NCBI GenBank assembly: GCA_949752795.1
Contig: OX457074.1
Coordinates: 27,699,980-27,763,979 of the forward strand
Length of the DNA stretch: 64,000 nt
From: Hyperoodon ampullatus
Taxonomy: Eukaryota; Chordata; Mammalia; Artiodactyla; Ziphiidae
Direction of reading: 5' to 3'
Shown: positions 52,912-64,000 of the stretch, in pieces
How positions within the stretch are numbered: position 1 is the first letter of the stretch
Layout of the letters: each line of letters begins with the position of its first letter
The notes under the pieces: generated by a model
Databases searched by the model: none
What the model saw: only the letters and a program-made list of their open reading frames with translations
What the model was told of the DNA's origin: nothing
Translations under genes and position numbers: made by a program

Positions 52912-53890
52912 TGCCGGAGTCCAGCTCCAGCGAGTCAAGGGATACCCGAGGGATAGATAGCGTCGGCGAAGGAAATAAATCTATTACACTTCTTAAAGTA
53001 TCAGCATTGCATGTTTCTCTCTCTTCTTTATTGTTTACAATCACAGGTTTATATATTGTAGTTGATTACATTACCAGGTATGTGACCAAACAATCTTAGC
53101 ACAATCAAACCTCAAAATGTTCTATAAAGATTTTTTTTTAAAAATATGCCCTAGTTTCTAGATGTCCTATTAAAATATTTCCCAAGTTCCCATTAATCAC
53201 AGGTTATTTCTTAGTAACCAAGCCAAGCAGTTATATGATTATTTTAATTGTAAAAGTTGAAGCTACTTGTTCCTATTTCTCTTCTTGCATGGGCAACCTT
53301 TTACAATGGTTCCACGAAAATATTTACAATGTACCCTGCATGCCCTTTCTCGTTGTTTCCTTCAACTGAGACAGTGCTTTCTCCCTATCCTAGCAACTAA
53401 TTCTGCTCTAGGCATTTGCTTTTCTATAATTAATCTTCCTTTATAATAGAACCATAAATTTCCTATGTCATCAGGAACTCCAGCCCATGGCCATAACTCC
53501 ATACTAGAGGGTGTTTTTCATAAAAATATCCCTTTAGTTCCAGGCTCTTAATTCTTTACCCATTTCCCCGGGTCTTTAGTGGGTACTTCCCATTCTGTGG
53601 TAGTTTCAGGAGGGGGAGTCCTAGAGGAATTTTTCTTTCACGTGGAGCAACATCCCCCCAAAATTGCCCCTATATTTAAATTTATTATCATAAAACATAA
53701 CAACAGAGCTGTAGTCCACCTTCCTGGCACGGCGCTGCCTTGCAGTTTCGCCTTCCGTTGCTTCATGACTTTGTCATGGTGCAATGGCTCCAGGATGGCT
53801 TCCAACATCCAACAACTCACCGGAGACCATCAAGGAGTGGGGATATCAGTGTGTGGTGAGAAACATAGAAAAAGAGGGGACAGGTAAGCA
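52912..53890. mobile_element. Probable LTR-element fragment (unit 5)
   Basis: Carries TTCTATAAAG as in unit 1 and an extra A in the following run (TTTTTTTTAAAAATATG), so this part of unit 5 is closer to unit 1 than to units 2-4. Confidence 0.4.
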
Positions 53891-54038
53891 TGAGGAATAA
53901 AGAGACAAGAGAAGTGTTCTGTGGACTTTGGAGGACATCCAACCCAGCCCCATCCCACAGGGCCTGATGAGGACCGAAACTATCCCTGCTTTCCCTCCAT
54001 CGCTCTCTAGCTAAATCCGTTATCCCCAAGGCCCTAGA

Positions 54039-54434
54039 GCTGCACTGTCAATTACAGTAGCCACTAGCCAAAGGCCTATTAGAATGTAAATTACTTAAAA
54101 TTAAGGAAAATTAATTCTATTAAAAATTAAGTTAAAAAGCTAAAACTTCTCTTCCTCAGGGAACAGAATTTCCCTGACATCCAATTCTGTTCCCTGGCAG
54201 TCCAGTTGTTGGGACGTGGCGCTTTCACTGATGTGGCGGTGGTTCAATCCCTGGTCAGGGAATTCAGACCCCGCAAGCTTCATGGCTTGGCCAGAAAAAA
54301 AACAGAAATTCTCTTCCTCAGTGCCATGATCTTCTAAGTGCTCAGTAGCCACATGGAGTTAGTGGCTACCGCATTGGATGGCACAGATTTAGAACATTTC
54401 CATCATCATGAAAAATGCTATTGGAGAGCAGTGC
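54039..54434. mobile_element. MER5-like DNA transposon remnant split by a SINE (unit 5)
   Basis: Has GATGGCACAG, the CACAG state of unit 1, and a private CATGGAGTTAGTGG in the right arm. Confidence 0.65.
54147..54321 (+). mobile_element. CHR-type SINE (unit 5)
   Basis: Target-site copies lie at 54147-54159 and 54309-54321. The A-tail is interrupted and shortened (AAAAAAAACAGAAA). Confidence 0.8.
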
Positions 54435-55231
54435 TTTAGAGCTTAGAGCAATTTTCCTTTCCCTGTCACCCACCCCCAGCATCTTAAAGCTCCCCCAGAG
54501 CGCAGAGAACTTAGTTCTTTTTAGGGTGGCTCAGAAGCCACCCTCTGGGGAGGAGGTAAGATGTAGGGATGGGCACCCAATGCCTGATTTCCCCAGCCTG
54601 TGAGAAAGAGCCCAGGCTTCAGTTTTCCTCATCTGGTCTCTTGGGTCACGACCAGATGTATGCAAACTTGCCTCCCCCATTCTGGGCTGTGTTTGGGGCT
54701 CTTGGTTGATCTGATTTACATTTTAATGGGATCAATGTGGCTGCTCTGTTGAGAACAGTCAGCAGGGGGGCAAAGGATGAAGCAAAGAGGAGGCCTTTGT
54801 AATAACTCAGATCTGAGGTAATGGTGGCTTGTACCAGGATGGTAGTGGTAGATGGGATAGGTCAACAGTTTCAGGATATATGTTGAAGGTAGAGCCAATA
54901 GGGTTTGGTATGGATTGGATATGGGATGAGAGAGAGGAGAGCTGAGAATGACTCCAAGGGATTTGGCCTGAGCCACAGGAAAGATCGAGTTGTCATTTAT
55001 GACCTGAGGAAGACTGTGTGGGGAGTCGGTGGTGAGGGAATTAAGTTTTGGACATGTTAAGTTCGAGATGTCTATTGGACACCCAAATGGAGAGGTTAAG
55101 TAGGCAGGTGGATACAAGTGTGGAATTTAGGGGAATCAGTCCAGGTTGGAGGTATAAATGTAGGAGTTATTTGCATGCAGTTGGCCCTTCCAAAAGCCTG
55201 TCCTTGAGTGGGCTGGAAACACGGTCACTGA

Positions 55232-57116
<1,885 letters not shown>

Positions 57117-58430
57117 GGACGAGAGGGCTGAGACCGAGGTCCTCGGCCACTTGAATTGAGAGTTTGATAGTACTCTCAAGTCCTATCCCTTTCTGCATCT
57201 TAACTCCTTCACTAGGAGTCCAATCCTCTCCTCGTTTCGTTTCTAGGGAGGAAGCCCAAGTGGGACTGGGCAGCTGGGGGCCTTGGGCCCACCTGACATG
57301 CACTATCCGCTTATTTACTCTTTGGCTTCTTGAAGAAGCCCTGTTGGATATTCACATCTAGGTTGGCAATGAATGGAACAAAGAACAAGAACTAGATTGT
57401 AAGCCTTCTGAGGGCAGGAACTATGGCTGTTCACTGTAATATCCCCAGCACCGAGCACAGATCCTAACCTATACAGCCGGTACCTCTGATTGAATGAATA
57501 GGGAAATTATTTTTTCTGTAAGGAAATACACTAAGTAATAGTGCTTATGTTGGCATGTTGGGACTAGTGGTCGTTTTTTCTTTGTTTTGACCTTTCTGTA
57601 CTTTATTGTATTTTGTAATATGTATTATCTTTAGGATAAGAAAAGGTTCTTTCTAAAAGGATGCATTTGTAATGAGGATAAAAAAGCACACTGTAAAAAC
57701 CTCAAGTTCCAGCTGTGATGCTCAAACTTTGGACAAGCTACTAAACTGCTCTGTGCCTCAGTTTCTCCATCTGTAAAATGAAGCAAATAATAGTATCTGC
57801 TGCCTAGTCTGAGGATCATATGAGAAGATGAGAACAAAAGCATTATACAGTATACATCAGAGGTTACAAACTGGTGTGTTTTGTGTGGCCCATGTTGTTG
57901 GCCAGCAGAGTTTAAAATTTGAATTGGTTTGCTACTTTTAAAATGTGGCTATTTCACAGAGCAATTTGGATTTCTGGCTTCTCTTGAAACTTTTAAAGAA
58001 CTGCAGGCTAGTTCTAAGAAGCCCAACAGGCTACGTAAGCGGTCCTAATGTCTTGAACAATGAAATGGAGGAAATCCTATATGCATGATCCAGTCACTAT
58101 GAAGACTGTCTCTCATCTGTAGCAACCCTGCTTGCAAATCAAGTTAAGCAAGGCCCCATGGAGACAGAAGGACAGACTGAACTCTGGGGACTAGGCTCCA
58201 TGTAGTGGGAGCCGAGGGCAGAGACGGCCACCTAAAGGACCAGCTGAGTGGATGAAAGATTGGACAACTCCGCATTGTGACTCCCTGCAATGGGCCTCAT
58301 TATGACCATGCTCCCTCACCTGTTGGTGGGTGTCCCCAGGTCCTGGCATGAGTGCAGTGTGGGTCAGGGCCGGTGGGGTTGAGGGGGGTGGGGCGTCCCA
58401 CGGCTCAGGCGGCCCTAGGACCCGCCCACC
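57117..58430 (+). other. Spacer, CHRNB1 tail to SPEM2 (unit 6)
   Basis: An L2 remnant is at about 57395-57500 and a MIR remnant at about 57702-57830. The sequence is a mosaic: GGCAGCTGGGGGCC, TTTAAAATTTGAATT and GTAAGCGGTCC match unit 1, while most other sites match units 2-5. No gene is seen. Confidence 0.7.
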
Positions 58431-60165
<1,735 letters not shown>

Positions 60166-60678
60166 ACTGGCCAGCAGCTAATGGGGGCGGGTGGGGAGCG
60201 GCAGGGCATGGAGAGAGGAATAAAGAGCGCCATGGTCCAGAAAACATTGGCGGTCTGTGGCTTGGAAGCGCCACTCCTTCTGCCAGCTTGGGTCCCTGCC
60301 TTTGGCTTCCTGCAATAAGAAGCCAGTGTCCCCTTCTGGGCCTGAGGGTCCCCTTGGTTTAGTGGCCACAGTCCTGCCAGCAGGCCCCTCCTGGTCCGAT
60401 ACCATGCACTAAGTAGATCTGCAGCTGCAGTCTCCAAACCACTGGTCTCTTGGCACCTCCTCTGTGTCTCAGCTGTCCCTGTCCCCAAAGAGCCTCATAC
60501 AAGAAGCTGCTTCCAAACTGGGAGGTTCCACATCTGGGCAGGTCCAGCTCCACAGCCAGTGAAGGGCATGAAGAAGGCTGAGGCTCTGGACTCCAGCCAG
60601 GCCTTCCGCAGGGCTCTGAGGCCAAGGTCTTTTTAGTCTCAGGAGGGGCCAAGAGATGGAATGTGACATTTGAACAAG

Positions 60679-60920
60679 TGAGTCAGTGGGCGGTGAGCGA
60701 ATGTTTGACAGCTCGAGGGGAGGTGTGCCGGAATCCGTTCCCTGTTTGGCTGTCCAGTCTCAGCTTACCTCACTTGGGTAACCAGGGAATGCCACGCCTG
60801 GCCCACCTTTTCGTCCCCCTCCCTCACTGTGACGCCACCACCTGCCCCATTATGACCCAGTCTGTCTCCCAGTATATATATGGAGGCCAGGGGACCCAGG
60901 CAGTCCTGGGACCACCAGCC
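60679..60920 (+). promoter_or_regulatory. SPEM3 promoter-like region (unit 6)
   Basis: TGAGTCA at 60679-60685, TGACGCCA at 60830-60837 and TATATATAT at 60873-60881, with the ATG at 60921. Divergence from units 2-5 begins here, at about 60730 (GGAATCCGTTCCC), yet the CRE-like and TATA elements are kept. 60166-60678 holds SPEM2 3' sequence with AATAAA. Confidence 0.55.

Positions 60921-64000
<3,080 letters not shown>

Overview
The window is mammalian nuclear DNA from an even-toed ungulate or whale lineage. The evidence is split genes with GT-AG introns, L2 and MIR remnants, a MER5-like DNA transposon, and a tRNA-derived SINE of the CHR (Cetacea-Hippopotamidae-Ruminantia) type. No bacterial, phage or CRISPR features are present. 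The species cannot be narrowed further from the sequence alone.

The dominant structure is a head-to-tail tandem array of a chimeric cassette of about 11.4-11.5 kb, all on the + strand. Taking the sequence just downstream of a CHRNB1 stop codon as the start, the units are 1-11335, 11336-22863, 22864-34328, 34329-45793, 45794-57202 and 57203-64000 (cut by the window edge). Each unit reads: spacer with L2 and MIR remnants; SPEM2 (three exons); SPEM2-SPEM3 spacer with a TATA/CRE-like promoter; SPEM3 (three 5' exons plus a long, low-complexity 3' part with 36-bp repeats and a 63-bp minisatellite); a probable LTR-element fragment; a MER5-like element interrupted by a CHR-type SINE; and the last four coding exons of CHRNB1, the muscle nicotinic acetylcholine receptor beta subunit. 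In human the order is SPEM1-SPEM2-SPEM3-TMEM102-FGF11-CHRNB1. The cassette therefore joins SPEM3 to the CHRNB1 tail without TMEM102, FGF11 or the 5' CHRNB1 exons, and joins the CHRNB1 tail to a new SPEM2.

Units 2-5 are almost identical. Unit 1 is clearly diverged up to about 4440 and then matches the others. Unit 6 matches up to about 60730 and then diverges. The homogenised array thus spans about 4440-60730 between two older, diverged SPEM2/SPEM3 copies. Length differences between units come mainly from the minisatellite (5, 8, 7, 7 and 6 repeats).

No copy is a clean full-length gene. All six SPEM2 copies share a frameshift just before the conserved C-terminal motif, and units 2-6 add an early TGA. 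All five CHRNB1 tails lack part of the fourth membrane segment and have lost a splice-acceptor AG. SPEM3 is the most interesting case. All six copies carry an in-frame TGA, but that TGA lies inside a consensus splice donor. Using it with a good acceptor about 1.1 kb downstream would remove the stop and a frameshift together. In units 2-4 this would give open frames of about 655-676 codons. Whether SPEM3 is a pseudogene or has gained an intron is the main question raised by this window.
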